DNA of 64,000 nucleotides from CALJDF01 sp038121105 (GTDB lineage Bacteria; Pseudomonadota; Alphaproteobacteria; SHVP01): contig JAYONB010000002.1 in assembly GCA_038121105.1 (NCBI GenBank), positions 124,001 through 188,000 of the forward strand, written 5' to 3'. Below the pieces are notes generated by a model. The model was given only the letters and a program-made list of their open reading frames with translations, was not told the origin of the DNA and did no database searches. Positions 48,539-56,105 of the stretch are shown piece after piece. How positions within the stretch are numbered: the first letter of the stretch is position 1; the number at the start of each line of letters is the position of its first letter. The position numbers were made by a program, and so were the translations under genes.

Positions 48539-49186
48539 CTAAACCCGGTTGTCGGGTTTGGTCAGGACTTCCATTTCTTTGAGGATCATCTCGAAGGTGT
48601 CGGTGACCCGGACGTAGTCCATATAGCCCAGGCGCCCGATCGGTTCGGTGCGTCCGAAATCGACCCGGCCGTCGACGATGCAGTCGTCCGCGATATGCAC
48701 CCCGACGACCTCGCCGAAGATCGCATGCAACGGATAGGCTGCGTCGTAACTGGGCAGCTCCACGGTCTGGAGGTGCTTGCACTCCAGATTGATGGGGGAG
48801 GCGGCTACCCGTGGCGGGCGCACTAGGGTTGACGGTGCGGATGCGAGTTGGGCGCGTTCGAATTCGTTGACCTCGCGCGGAAAGCTCGTGCCCGTCGTGT
48901 TGACCGCCTCGCGCAGCGGCCAGGTCGCCAAATTGATGACGAACTCGCCGGTGTCGTGGATGTTGACCACCGTGTCTTTTTGGCCGCCTTCGCTGTGGGG
49001 GCCGTTGGGGCACAGCACGATCGTTGGCGGGTTGTAGCCGACGCCGTTAAAGAAGCTGAACGGCGCGAGATTCACATCGCCGGCGCTGTTGATTGTCGAT
49101 GTCCAACCGATCGGACGCGGCACGATGCAGGCCGAAAACGGATTGAACGGCAGGCCGTGATCGTTCTTTCGCGGTTCGTAGAACAC
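48539..49186 (-). CDS. Flavin reductase-like domain protein (DIM6/NTAB family)
   Basis: A 215-residue protein with the FMN-binding split-barrel pattern of flavin reductase-like proteins. Seen: HGLPFNPFSACIVPRPIGWTS, VNLAPFSFFNGVGYNPP, KDTVVNIHDTGEFVINLA and a late ECKHLQTVELP strand. Relatives bind FMN and serve as oxidoreductases or as partners of monooxygenases. The substrate is unknown. It is convergent with the SDR gene (8-base gap) and divergent from the TRAP transporter genes. Confidence 0.82.
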   Translation of the reverse strand: MFYEPRKNDHGLPFNPFSACIVPRPIGWTSTINSAGDVNLAPFSFFNGVGYNPPTIVLCPNGPHSEGGQKDTVVNIHDTGEFVINLATWPLREAVNTTGTSFPREVNEFERAQLASAPSTLVRPPRVAASPINLECKHLQTVELPSYDAAYPLHAIFGEVVGVHIADDCIVDGRVDFGRTEPIGRLGYMDYVRVTDTFEMILKEMEVLTKPDNRV

Positions 49187-49263
49187 CCTTACTCATCTGG
49201 TTTGCGTCGATACAGTCCCCGCAGTTGTTCAAAATCAAGTCATGCCTTCAGGGAGGAAGCAAG

Positions 49264-50259
49264 ATGACGATTTTCGGCAGGGCCTTTGCCCTTTTCTCGT
49301 TTCTCGTTCTCACTGCGCTATTGCCGATGCAGGCCAATGCGCAAGAGGTCACGCTCAAGGTCGTCACCGGCACGCCCAAGAACCTGATCTGGAATCAGCC
49401 CTTGTGGGGCTTCATCGACGCCGTCAACGCGCGCGGCAAGGGCGTCATCCAGTTGGAATACATTGGCGGCCCCGAAGTGACGCCGGTGCCCGAACAGTTC
49501 CGCGCCGTCAGCACGGGCATCATCGATCTGCACTACGGACCGAACCAATACCTGCAGGGTCAAATCCCCGAATCCCAAGCTTTCAACGCCAGCAACCAAT
49601 CGGCGATGGCGCTGCGCGCGTCGGGCGGCCTCGGCCTGATCGACGAGATCTACCGCGAAAAAGGCAACATGCGCTATCTCGGCTATTTCGGCAGCGGCTA
49701 TCAGTTCCTGATCTACCTGAAAGACGCGCCCAAGCGCACCGCGTCGGGCGGCGTCGACCTCAGCGGCCTCAAGCTGCGCGGCACCGGCACCTATAAAGAC
49801 TTCTTCGATAGCCTGGGTGCGGTCACCCGTACCGTGCAGGTGGCCGAGGTCTATACCTCGCTCGAACGTGGCGTCGTGGACGGCATCGGTTGGGTCACGC
49901 TCGCCGTGACCGGACTGTCGCTCGACGACTTCCTGAAATATCGCGTCTACCCGACCTTTTGGCAGGGCGATCTCGGGATGACCGTCAATCAAGACAGCTG
50001 GAACAAGCTCAGCCCCGAGGCGCGGACGATCCTCGCCGAAGAAGCCGAAAAGGCCGAAGCGGCGGCGTATGCGTTCTTCATCGCCGAAGCCACCAAGGAA
50101 ACCGCCAAGCTCGAAGAATCGGGCATGCAGGACATCGTGCTCGAAGGCGCTGCAGCGGAAACCTATCTCGCCAGCGCTTACGATTCGCGGTGGCGTGAGA
50201 TCGCCGCGAAAGTGGGCGACGAGCGCGCGAACCAGCTAAGGGCGCTTTTCCAAAAGTAA
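49264..50259 (+). CDS. dctP: TRAP transporter substrate-binding protein (DctP family)
   Basis: Periplasmic solute receptor of a tripartite ATP-independent transporter, probably for an organic acid. The signal peptide (MTIFGRAFALFSFLVLTALL to QANAQ) is followed by a DctP fold. It includes LKLRGTGTYKDFFDSLGA, the region that holds the conserved ligand-binding arginine, and VYTSLERGVVDGIGW. It has 331 residues from ATG 49264, with AGGGAGGAAGCAAG just upstream. It heads dctPQM. The ligand cannot be read from sequence. Confidence 0.9.
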   Translation: MTIFGRAFALFSFLVLTALLPMQANAQEVTLKVVTGTPKNLIWNQPLWGFIDAVNARGKGVIQLEYIGGPEVTPVPEQFRAVSTGIIDLHYGPNQYLQGQIPESQAFNASNQSAMALRASGGLGLIDEIYREKGNMRYLGYFGSGYQFLIYLKDAPKRTASGGVDLSGLKLRGTGTYKDFFDSLGAVTRTVQVAEVYTSLERGVVDGIGWVTLAVTGLSLDDFLKYRVYPTFWQGDLGMTVNQDSWNKLSPEARTILAEEAEKAEAAAYAFFIAEATKETAKLEESGMQDIVLEGAAAETYLASAYDSRWREIAAKVGDERANQLRALFQK

Positions 50260-50263
50260 GCCC

Positions 50264-50779
50264 GTGCTCCGTTCCGTCTGGGCGGTTTACAACCGGTTGA
50301 TTGCGGCGCTGGCCATCGTGGCCGGCGTCGCCATCGCCGTTTTTTGTGTCGCGATCATCGTCGATGTCGTGACGGCGGCATCGGGCTTCCGGCCGCCGAT
50401 CTGGGTCGGCGCGGGCACCGAGTACACCATGCTCTATCTCACCTTGTTGTCGGCGCCGTGGCTGCTCCGACAAAAGGGCCACGTCACGATTTCCGGGTTG
50501 CGCAACATGCTCGGCCCCAAACCCCGCCGATTCCTCGAACGCCTCACGTACCTGCTCGCCTTGGTCGTGATGCTGATCCTCACCTATTACGGCGCCATCC
50601 TGACCTGGGAGACGCTGCACAGCGGCGATCTCGACATCCGCTCGTTCGAATTTCCGCGCTGGCTCGTTTATCTGCCGATGCCGATCGGCTTTGCGCTCCT
50701 CGCGGTGGAATTCGCACGTCTCTTGTTTGGGCGTGATTCGCTCTATGACGAGGACGAACAACCCGTGGACGGCCTCTAG
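50264..50779 (+). CDS. dctQ: TRAP transporter small permease (DctQ)
   Basis: A 171-residue membrane protein with four helices, the usual size and layout of DctQ. Helix 1 is LAIVAGVAIAVFCVAIIVDV and helix 2 lies around YTMLYLTLLSAPWLLRQKGH, with the conserved KGHV motif after it. GTG 50264 lies four bases after dctP. The stop shares a base with the start of dctM. Confidence 0.9.
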   Translation: MLRSVWAVYNRLIAALAIVAGVAIAVFCVAIIVDVVTAASGFRPPIWVGAGTEYTMLYLTLLSAPWLLRQKGHVTISGLRNMLGPKPRRFLERLTYLLALVVMLILTYYGAILTWETLHSGDLDIRSFEFPRWLVYLPMPIGFALLAVEFARLLFGRDSLYDEDEQPVDGL

Positions 50780-52092
50780 TGGCCTGGTACGAAGCCGGCG
50801 CTTTGTTGCTCGCCTTGGCGCTGGTGCCCTTGGCCCTCGGTGTGCCGGTCTTCATCTCTTTTCTGTTCGCCAACGCGATCGGTGTGTTCATTTTCATGAA
50901 CGGCACCCAAGGCCTCATCCAACTCGTTTCCAACGGCACCGTGTCGATCAGTTCGTTCTTGTTGGTGCCGGTGCCGCTGTTCATTCTGATGGGCGAAATT
51001 TTCTTTCACGCCGGTCTGGCGGTGCGCGTTTTCGATGCGCTCGACGCGGTATTCGGCGGCATCAAGGGACGGTTGTCTTATCTCTGCGTCACCAGCGGCA
51101 CCGTTTTCGCCACGCTGACCGGCACCAGCATGGCCAGTGCGGCGATGATGGGCTCGATGCTGGTCCCGGAAATGAACCGTCGCGGTTACAAAAGCAAAAT
51201 GTCGATCGGGCCGATTCTTGGCTCGGGCGGTCTTGCCATGATCATCCCGCCCTCGGCGCTTGCGGTGCTGCTCGGCAGTTTGGCGCGCATCGATATCGGC
51301 GCGTTGTTGCTCGCCGGCATCGTACCTGGTCTCGTCCTGGCGCTGCTCTATATCGGCTTGATCTACCTGCAAGTGCGCATGGACCCCGACGCCGCGCCTG
51401 GCTACCAAACCGAACGCGTCCCCATGCTGACCAAGCTGCGCCTGGTCGCCACCAATGTGTTGCCGATGGGAATCGTGATCGCCGCGGTGATTGGCACCAT
51501 CATCGCGGGCCTGGCCACCCCGTCCGAATCGGCCGCGTTCGGTGTGCTCGGTGTCGTCGTGCTCACCGTGCTGTTTCGCAAGCTGTCGTGGGAGGTATTG
51601 CGCAAATCGCTCACCGGTACGGTCAAGGTCACCGTCATGGTGTTCATGATCATCATCGGGTCGTCGACCTTCAGCCAGTTGCTGGCGTTCTCGGGCGCAA
51701 GCTCCGGCCTTGTCGGCTGGGCCACCCAGATCGAAATCTCGCCGGTCATGATGCTGTTGCTGATGTTCCTGGTGCTGTTGTTTCTCGGCATGTTCCTCGA
51801 CCAGGTCTCGCAAATGATGCTCACCCTGCCGGTGTTCATGCCGCTCGCGGTCGCCCTGGGCTTCGATCCCATTTGGTTCGGGGTGGTGATGTTGCTGGCG
51901 ATGGAGATCAGCCTGACCACGCCACCCTTCGGGCTGTTGCTGTTCGTCATGCTGGGGGTCGCCCCCAAGGGCACCACCTTGTCCGAGGTCGCCCTGGCCG
52001 GCGCGCCCTACATCATCTGCAGCCTGATCCTGCTCGCCCTGCTGATCGTCTGGCCCGACATCGCCATCGGGCTGCCCAACCTTGTGCGCTAG
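50779..52092 (+). CDS. dctM: TRAP transporter large permease (DctM)
   Basis: Transport subunit of 437 residues and about 12 helices. Typical DctM motifs include GVPVFISFLFANAIGVF, VPLFILMGEIFFHAGLAVR, the GTSMASAAMMGSMLVPEM loop and IIPPSALAVLLGSLA. The start GTG 50779 overlaps the dctQ stop by one base. It is the last gene before tRNA-Ser. Confidence 0.93.
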   Translation: MAWYEAGALLLALALVPLALGVPVFISFLFANAIGVFIFMNGTQGLIQLVSNGTVSISSFLLVPVPLFILMGEIFFHAGLAVRVFDALDAVFGGIKGRLSYLCVTSGTVFATLTGTSMASAAMMGSMLVPEMNRRGYKSKMSIGPILGSGGLAMIIPPSALAVLLGSLARIDIGALLLAGIVPGLVLALLYIGLIYLQVRMDPDAAPGYQTERVPMLTKLRLVATNVLPMGIVIAAVIGTIIAGLATPSESAAFGVLGVVVLTVLFRKLSWEVLRKSLTGTVKVTVMVFMIIIGSSTFSQLLAFSGASSGLVGWATQIEISPVMMLLLMFLVLLFLGMFLDQVSQMMLTLPVFMPLAVALGFDPIWFGVVMLLAMEISLTTPPFGLLLFVMLGVAPKGTTLSEVALAGAPYIICSLILLALLIVWPDIAIGLPNLVR

Positions 52093-52121
52093 CCCCCAGA
52101 ACGGCTACAACACCGCCTTGC

Positions 52122-52212
52122 GGAGGGGTGCCGGAGTGGTCGATCGGGGCGGTCTCGAAAACCGTTGTGCCCCTAGCGGGTACCGTGGGTTCGAATCCCA
52201 CCCCCTCCGCCA
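52122..52212 (+). tRNA. tRNA-Ser (anticodon CGA)
   Basis: A 91-base tRNA with encoded CCA (52210-52212). Acceptor stem GGAGGGG pairs with CCCCTCC. The anticodon stem-loop reads GCGGT-CTCGAAA-ACCGT, giving anticodon CGA for UCG serine codons. A long class-II variable arm and a T arm GTGGG-TTCGAAT-CCCAC are present. It stands 29 bases after dctM. The DNA beyond it is compositionally different, and serine tRNA genes are common phage and island integration sites. Confidence 0.97.
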
Positions 52213-52712
52213 ACTAGTCTGCTCTCTGCAGATATTCACCTGACATAGGGCCGAACCTGGCGGAATTCAGCCAGCGTTCGGTTCAAAGAGGGACCGCAGA
52301 GAGGGACCAAAGAGCCGATCTGGTCGAACGTCGTCAGTTTTCTCTGACGCGATTTTTGCAGGTCCCTCTTCAGCTTACCGAGGTTTCTTATTCCGCTCGT
52401 CAGAGAATCGAATCTCGATGGTTCGATCCGCTCCTGGGCGGAGGGACCGGTTCGATGTGACCACACGAAGGCGCGTAGGTTTCGATTCTCTGGTCGCGAG
52501 GGCGTCTGAAAGAAGCCCCAAGTTTCAAAGACATGTCGGAGAGAAAGAGTACCGGAAGCTCGAATCACTTCTCGTCCGCCAACATTATTATTGTGGAGCA
52601 GTGGGTTGGCTGTCTCCCCCTCGAGGTGAACGAGCCAGGAACATTGCTTGGGAAGCCAGCGTTGCAAATAAGCTGCAAACGCTCACGCCTAGCCCAGCCA
52701 GTAGCTATGTCG
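52213..52712. other. Probable non-coding or decayed start of the island, with GAGGGACC repeats
   Basis: About 500 bases after tRNA-Ser with no recognisable gene. ORFs of 143 (minus) and 114 (plus) codons exist but overlap each other, lack ribosome binding sites and resemble nothing known. The octamer GAGGGACC occurs at 52288, 52301 and 52441 and inverted at 52361. A weak hairpin (CGTCAG/CTGACG, 52332-52349) is followed by five T residues and might end the tRNA transcript. Confidence 0.45.
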
Positions 52713-53735
52713 CTAAGGGCTCCATGTTGTTGGTTCACCAGTTGCGAGGTCAGTGTACCTAGGGTCCGATCCTTGTTCGACGAGGGGGCTAAAAGTGCCA
52801 GGGTTCCTCGCGTAGAGATCGACAAACAAGTTCAGCGTTTTGTGAGTGAAGTCCAAGCTGCAGTTCACCATCTCCACGCCATTCTCCGTTCGGCGGTAGT
52901 AAGAGTCCGAGCCGTTGGGCCAATGAACTTTGAAGCCGTTCATAAACCCTAAGTCATCGACCAAGACTTCCATTACGCCCTTGTACCGCGGGTCGTATGC
53001 CATCGGTTTGCCTGCGTGCGTGCCCCACATTCGTCTGGCCTCTCGTTCGAGTCCCAAGAATGCTCCCACGTACGCTTTTGACTTTGCGATAAGGTCATCG
53101 ACCTCCTCAAAGGACTTTTCAAAGAGGCTGAAACCGTGATCCCTGCGGCAACGGAACCCGCTGTCAGTGAAAATGAAATCAGAATGCGCAATTGCGTTCC
53201 GAAAGTCCGGATCGACGAAATCGTCAAAGATTGTGCCAATATCGAGGCCAGCCTCGGCGCTAAGACTATTGATGATATCGATCTTCGTTCTTGGAAACAG
53301 GCCCGTCTTCTTGAAGCGTTTTCGTTGGTCTTCTCTTAGAAAGCCGTAGAACGGATTTGGGCTGTAACCCTTTCCCAGGCGAAACCGCAAAAGGTTGGTG
53401 ATTACTTCGTACGGCGCGGCCATCTCAATCACGTGTGAGTAGAAAAGAAGGCCAAGTCTCCAGACGGTTAGTTCTCGGTCATGGAACTTATTCTCCGGAA
53501 GTTCTAGCTGAAACAGAGCATTCAGATCCTCCAAGAAAGCCCTCGATTCGGCGTGTGGGTCCCAACCTTTGTCCTCCATTCCGACGACGCGCAGAAGAGA
53601 AGAAAATAGCTGCACTATGTCGGGTTTGGTTGGGTCCGAAGGAAAGAACAGCGGGGCAAGTAGTGAGACGTAGTGGTCTCGATTCTTTTCCACCTTGTCG
53701 TTTTCATTAGTGGGTTTCGTCGAAACAGCCGGCAT
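52713..53735 (-). CDS. Unknown protein with RX4H motif, possible HEPN-domain RNase
   Basis: A 340-residue protein, mostly helical, with no signal peptide or membrane segment. It contains PDFRNAIAHSDFIF, where Arg179-X4-His184 matches the RX4-6H catalytic motif of HEPN-domain ribonucleases found in toxin-antitoxin and phage-defence systems. The spacing and hydrophobic flanks fit, but the rest was not recognised. ATG 53735 is preferred: the upstream TTG at 53777 would overlap the preceding ORF by 38 bases. It lies in the low-GC segment after tRNA-Ser, with a 98-codon ORF ending four bases upstream, a possible two-gene unit. Function is inferred from one motif and context. Confidence 0.6.
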   Translation of the reverse strand: MPAVSTKPTNENDKVEKNRDHYVSLLAPLFFPSDPTKPDIVQLFSSLLRVVGMEDKGWDPHAESRAFLEDLNALFQLELPENKFHDRELTVWRLGLLFYSHVIEMAAPYEVITNLLRFRLGKGYSPNPFYGFLREDQRKRFKKTGLFPRTKIDIINSLSAEAGLDIGTIFDDFVDPDFRNAIAHSDFIFTDSGFRCRRDHGFSLFEKSFEEVDDLIAKSKAYVGAFLGLEREARRMWGTHAGKPMAYDPRYKGVMEVLVDDLGFMNGFKVHWPNGSDSYYRRTENGVEMVNCSLDFTHKTLNLFVDLYARNPGTFSPLVEQGSDPRYTDLATGEPTTWSP

Positions 53736-53739
53736 TTCT

Positions 53740-54036
53740 TTAGCGCCCGTCTGCGGAGGGTTGGATGAAGCGGTCAAACAGGCCTTGCACCCTCTGCGTC
53801 AAAATAGCTTCTTCCGCGTCTTGCATGGCCCAGAAGAACGTCATTAGCACTAGGAACTGTTCCTGAAGGTTTGCGACGTCCGGTGGTTCGACGTCCTCAA
53901 TCGCCCGAAACCGTCCAGTGGCGTCGTTCAAACGTTGGGCCTGTCCGTTGTTCGCCAAGCCAGCTGCTAGCAATGACTGCTTCAGCCTTGGCAGATAGGT
54001 GCCGATCAGTCGCTTGTAGAATTGCAGCACCGGCAA
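53740..54036 (-). CDS. Small hypothetical protein upstream of the RX4H gene
   Basis: A 98-residue ORF beginning at TTG 54036 or GTG 54030. It reads as a plausible helical protein (QFYKRLIGTYLPRLKQSLLAAG ... LVLMTFFWAMQDAEEAILTQRVQGLF), with an in-frame stop only a few codons upstream. It ends four bases before the RX4H gene start, so the two would be translated from one message. It could be a partner of the RX4H protein or the 3' remnant of a longer gene. No family was recognised. Confidence 0.45.
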   Translation of the reverse strand: MPVLQFYKRLIGTYLPRLKQSLLAAGLANNGQAQRLNDATGRFRAIEDVEPPDVANLQEQFLVLMTFFWAMQDAEEAILTQRVQGLFDRFIQPSADGR

Positions 54037-54086
54037 GACCTCGTTCGGCTGTCAAACTTGAACCCTTGGAGTTTGCCCAAGAACGT

Positions 54087-54463
54087 TTAGGCCCTCTCGA
54101 CCGTCATGTTGGTCAAGTTGGCGAAAGTGGGTGCATGAAGTCGGAAATCAAAAAGGCCTTCGGTGAACGTTAGCCCGACTTGAGTGAAAACTGGGGCAAC
54201 ACAGAATCCTGAACTCAGGGTCTGGGTCAGCACCTGACTTCTGAGTTGTGCCGGTAGGACAAGGCGGCCATCCCCTAGGACTTCAGCGTGGTGCGTGCTG
54301 AGGTACATTCGCAATCTGAAGCTCCCTGCAGAAGATCGAGCGCGGCAGCCTTGAGAAAGATGCCGTGGACTTGGTGCTTGAATTCAAATAGGTGGCCTCT
54401 GGAGGCAACCGGTATGTCAGTACGGACTCTTGCAACTTGAGAGTGATCGCTCAAGAGTTTCAA
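54087..54463 (-). pseudogene. Unrecognised, probably frameshifted remnant
   Basis: Two overlapping minus-strand frames (54463-54275, 62 codons, and 54314-54087, 75 codons) each read like protein (HLFEFKHQVHGIFLKAAALDLL; LSTHHAEVLGDGRLVLPAQL). Each is too short and lacks a good start. The shift of frame near 54300 suggests one decayed gene, but neither piece was assigned to a family. They may also be chance ORFs. Confidence 0.3.
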
Positions 54464-54676
54464 TCAAAGGTAGAGGGGCGGCGATGGTGGATTGGCCCGA
54501 TCGAGATAATCCCGGAGTGGTCCCGCAGTGGTCGGAGAGGGCGCTTTTATGTCGGTCGGCAGGTGGTCAATTGTGCTGGAGGTTAGCCAGGCAAAAAGCT
54601 TCCAGATGGCAGTGTCTGCGATCGGCATTCGACCGCCAACAAATTGATCAGTTCTTCCGAGGCGGGGTCCTGAAGA
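54464..54676 (-). pseudogene. Fragment of a glutathione S-transferase-like gene (C-terminal domain)
   Basis: The minus-strand frame between a stop at 54677-54679 and TGA at 54466-54464 reads QFVGGRMPIADTAIWKLFAW followed by LTSSTIDHLPTDI. This closely resembles the C-terminal helical domain of glutathione S-transferases (the conserved GG-X-X-X-IAD N-capping motif, then a WLTSG-X-LD-X-IPTD-like stretch). There is no start codon and no thioredoxin-like N-terminal domain in frame. The neighbouring frame upstream (54648-55088 ORF) may hold part of the same gene after a frameshift. Recognition is by eye. Confidence 0.5.
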
Positions 54677-55088
54677 CGCTTAGTTCGGGCTCGTCTAACA
54701 GCGCGATTATTGCCCGCACATGACACTCAATAGTCCGGATCGTCGGAAGGTCGGCGTCCCGCGGAGGATCGCCCTGTGCATTCACTTGGAACCACTCCTC
54801 AATCGCATTGAGGATCATGTCTGACGGAAGATAACAGTCGACATTGCTGTGCAAGTTCATCAGGGCCAGTAGGCAGTCCGGAGATTTAGCCCGCACGAAA
54901 AGGGACAGGGGCAGCCTTATCTTGTCGCGAGCCCGTCCATTCGCGAGATTTACTAGGAAATTTGACGCCGTCTCGTGCCGGCTGTTCTTCTCCCGTCCTT
55001 TGCCCTTCTGCTTAGGCGCTGTTGTCTCGCGCATCAGGCGCAAATAGAAAGCGTTCGCGACAAAATAGTCGGTGTAGAAGTAGGTCAC
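54648..55088 (-). CDS. Hypothetical protein or gene remnant at the island's right end
   Basis: A 146-codon ORF from GTG 55088 (or ATG 55034). It is rich in aromatic residues at the start (VTYFYTDYFVANAFYLRLM), with basic middle and helical C-terminus (TIRTIECHVRAIIALLDEPELS). No family was recognised. Its start overlaps by five bases the truncated acyl-CoA synthetase fragment on the other strand. Its 3' end overlaps the GST-like fragment in another frame, so it may be a frameshifted gene and not an intact one. Confidence 0.4.
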   Translation of the reverse strand: MTYFYTDYFVANAFYLRLMRETTAPKQKGKGREKNSRHETASNFLVNLANGRARDKIRLPLSLFVRAKSPDCLLALMNLHSNVDCYLPSDMILNAIEEWFQVNAQGDPPRDADLPTIRTIECHVRAIIALLDEPELSVFRTPPRKN

Positions 55089-55299
55089 GGGCGTCGTTGC
55101 GGTTGTCGTTGTGCGCGAAGGTCAAATGAGGACCGACTTGTCGTCTGAGCTGATCGAGTTTTCGCGAGAAGATATCGCTCACTACAAGTGTCCAAAGCGT
55201 GTTGTTTTTGTCGACGAGCTGCCCCGCAACGAATATAGAAAAGTGTTAAAGGGGAAACTTCGCGAACGTTTCGAGCGCTTGTATGCTGTTTTGCAGTGA
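55084..55299 (+). pseudogene. C-terminal fragment of an acyl-CoA synthetase (AMP-binding family)
   Basis: In frame from 55084 the sequence reads VVAVVVVREG ... ELIEFSREDIAHYKCPKRVVF, then VDELPRNEYRKVLKGKLRERF, ending TGA at 55299. This is the C-terminal subdomain of ANL-family acyl-CoA synthetases. The catalytic lysine of the PRTXXGKXXK motif is kept, but the preceding glycine is arginine. The roughly 450 residues before it are absent, and an in-frame stop lies at 55081-55083. I read it as the stump of a gene cut by the island or by a deletion. Confidence 0.7.
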
Positions 55300-55707
55300 A
55301 TAGTCCCGGCAGCCAGTGATCGATAAGCCAAGCTGAAAGATTTTTCCGTCGGTGCATAGCCGGCACCGGCATTACTGGCCGCCCCTCCGTATTCAGCGTC
55401 CCGCCGCCAGTTTTAGCGCGCTGGCGAAAACCCTGATCCGCATGCCGATGTTCCCTGATCCGACGGATGGAATTCCCTGTTCTCGTGAGCAGGGAACAGT
55501 CTCAAATTGTCCTGGATTCTTGCCGCAATAGTTGGGTCAGCGTCGGGCCGTTGGGGCCAAAATAAGCCCAATTCCCTGTATATTCCCTGTTAATCAGGGA
55601 AAATGACGGCAGAGAATAGTTCGAACGTGACTAAGCGCACCGCCAACACCACAGCCGCCTCCCGCCACTCGTGGAACGAACGGGTTCCCATGTTCGATAG
55701 GAGAACC
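55300..55707. other. Intergenic region with TTCCCTG repeats before the cytochrome gene
   Basis: About 400 bases with no convincing gene. The open frame from 55603 is a 5' extension of the cytochrome c gene. The main content is the TTCCCTG/CAGGGAA cluster (separate entry) followed by ordinary high-GC sequence, so the island boundary probably lies near 55600. Confidence 0.5.
55451..55601. repeat. Cluster of TTCCCTG / CAGGGAA direct and inverted repeats
   Basis: The heptamer TTCCCTG occurs at 55451, 55473, 55572 and 55583, and its complement CAGGGAA at 55490 and 55595. Two copies form hairpin-like inverted pairs (55473-55496 and 55583-55601). Six copies in 151 bases are far above chance. The position at the edge of the anomalous segment suggests a recombination site, a mobile-element end or a dispersed repeat family. 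Confidence 0.7.
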
Positions 55708-56031
55708 ATGAACACGGCCCAGGCCGGTGTGATCGCGACGTTGTGCTGGTTCGTGGTCGCGCCGAGCGCGGCGCAGACCGCGGGAGACGTAGCGGCCGGT
55801 CGCGCGATCGCGCAAACCCACTGCGCGCGCTGTCATGCGATCGGGCGCAACGGGCCGAGCCCGCTGCCGATCGCCCCGCCGTTCCGCGAGCTCCACACGC
55901 GCTATCCGGTCGAAAGTCTCCAAGAAGCGCTCGCCGAAGGGGTCGTGACGGGCCATCCCGACATGCCGGAGTTCAGCTTCGCGCCGGAGGAAATCGACAG
56001 CCTCATCGCGTTCCTCAAATCGCTCGAGTAG
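55708..56031 (+). CDS. Small exported class I cytochrome c
   Basis: A 107-residue protein with Sec signal peptide (residues 1-23, ending PSAAQ), haem-binding CARCH (39-43) and a candidate axial methionine in GHPDMPEF (Met86). It is a minimal monohaem cytochrome c, an electron carrier in the periplasm that needs the Ccm system encoded at 1-6946. ATG 55708 is preferred because GATAGGAGAACC sits directly upstream; ATG 55690 is also open. It precedes the tandem hydrolase gene by 74 bases on the same strand. Confidence 0.88.
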   Translation: MNTAQAGVIATLCWFVVAPSAAQTAGDVAAGRAIAQTHCARCHAIGRNGPSPLPIAPPFRELHTRYPVESLQEALAEGVVTGHPDMPEFSFAPEEIDSLIAFLKSLE

Positions 56032-56105
56032 CAGGTCTTCGTATGCTGCGCCCCGCAACGATCGGCCATCGCCAGGGTTCAGCCGCCGGGGTTGGCGCGT
56101 AGCCC

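Noticed and set aside
52288..52448. Possible CRISPR array from repeated GAGGGACC
   Set aside because: Repeats are only eight bases long, irregularly spaced and partly inverted, and no cas gene is present in the window.
52236..52667. 143-codon minus-strand ORF just after tRNA-Ser
   Set aside because: It overlaps other equally weak ORFs on both strands, lacks a ribosome binding site and contains the GAGGGACC repeats. It was not called a gene but could be a decayed one.
55111..55299. Small intact gene starting at GTG 55111
   Set aside because: The text is the C-terminal end of acyl-CoA synthetases and similarity continues upstream of the GTG, so it is a truncated gene and not a small protein.
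52186..55620. Second copy of the tRNA-Ser 3' end as an attachment repeat
   Set aside because: I scanned the segment for TTCGAATCCC and CCCCCTCCG-type matches. Only a short, imperfect CCCCTCCG near 55382 turned up, too short to call an attachment site.
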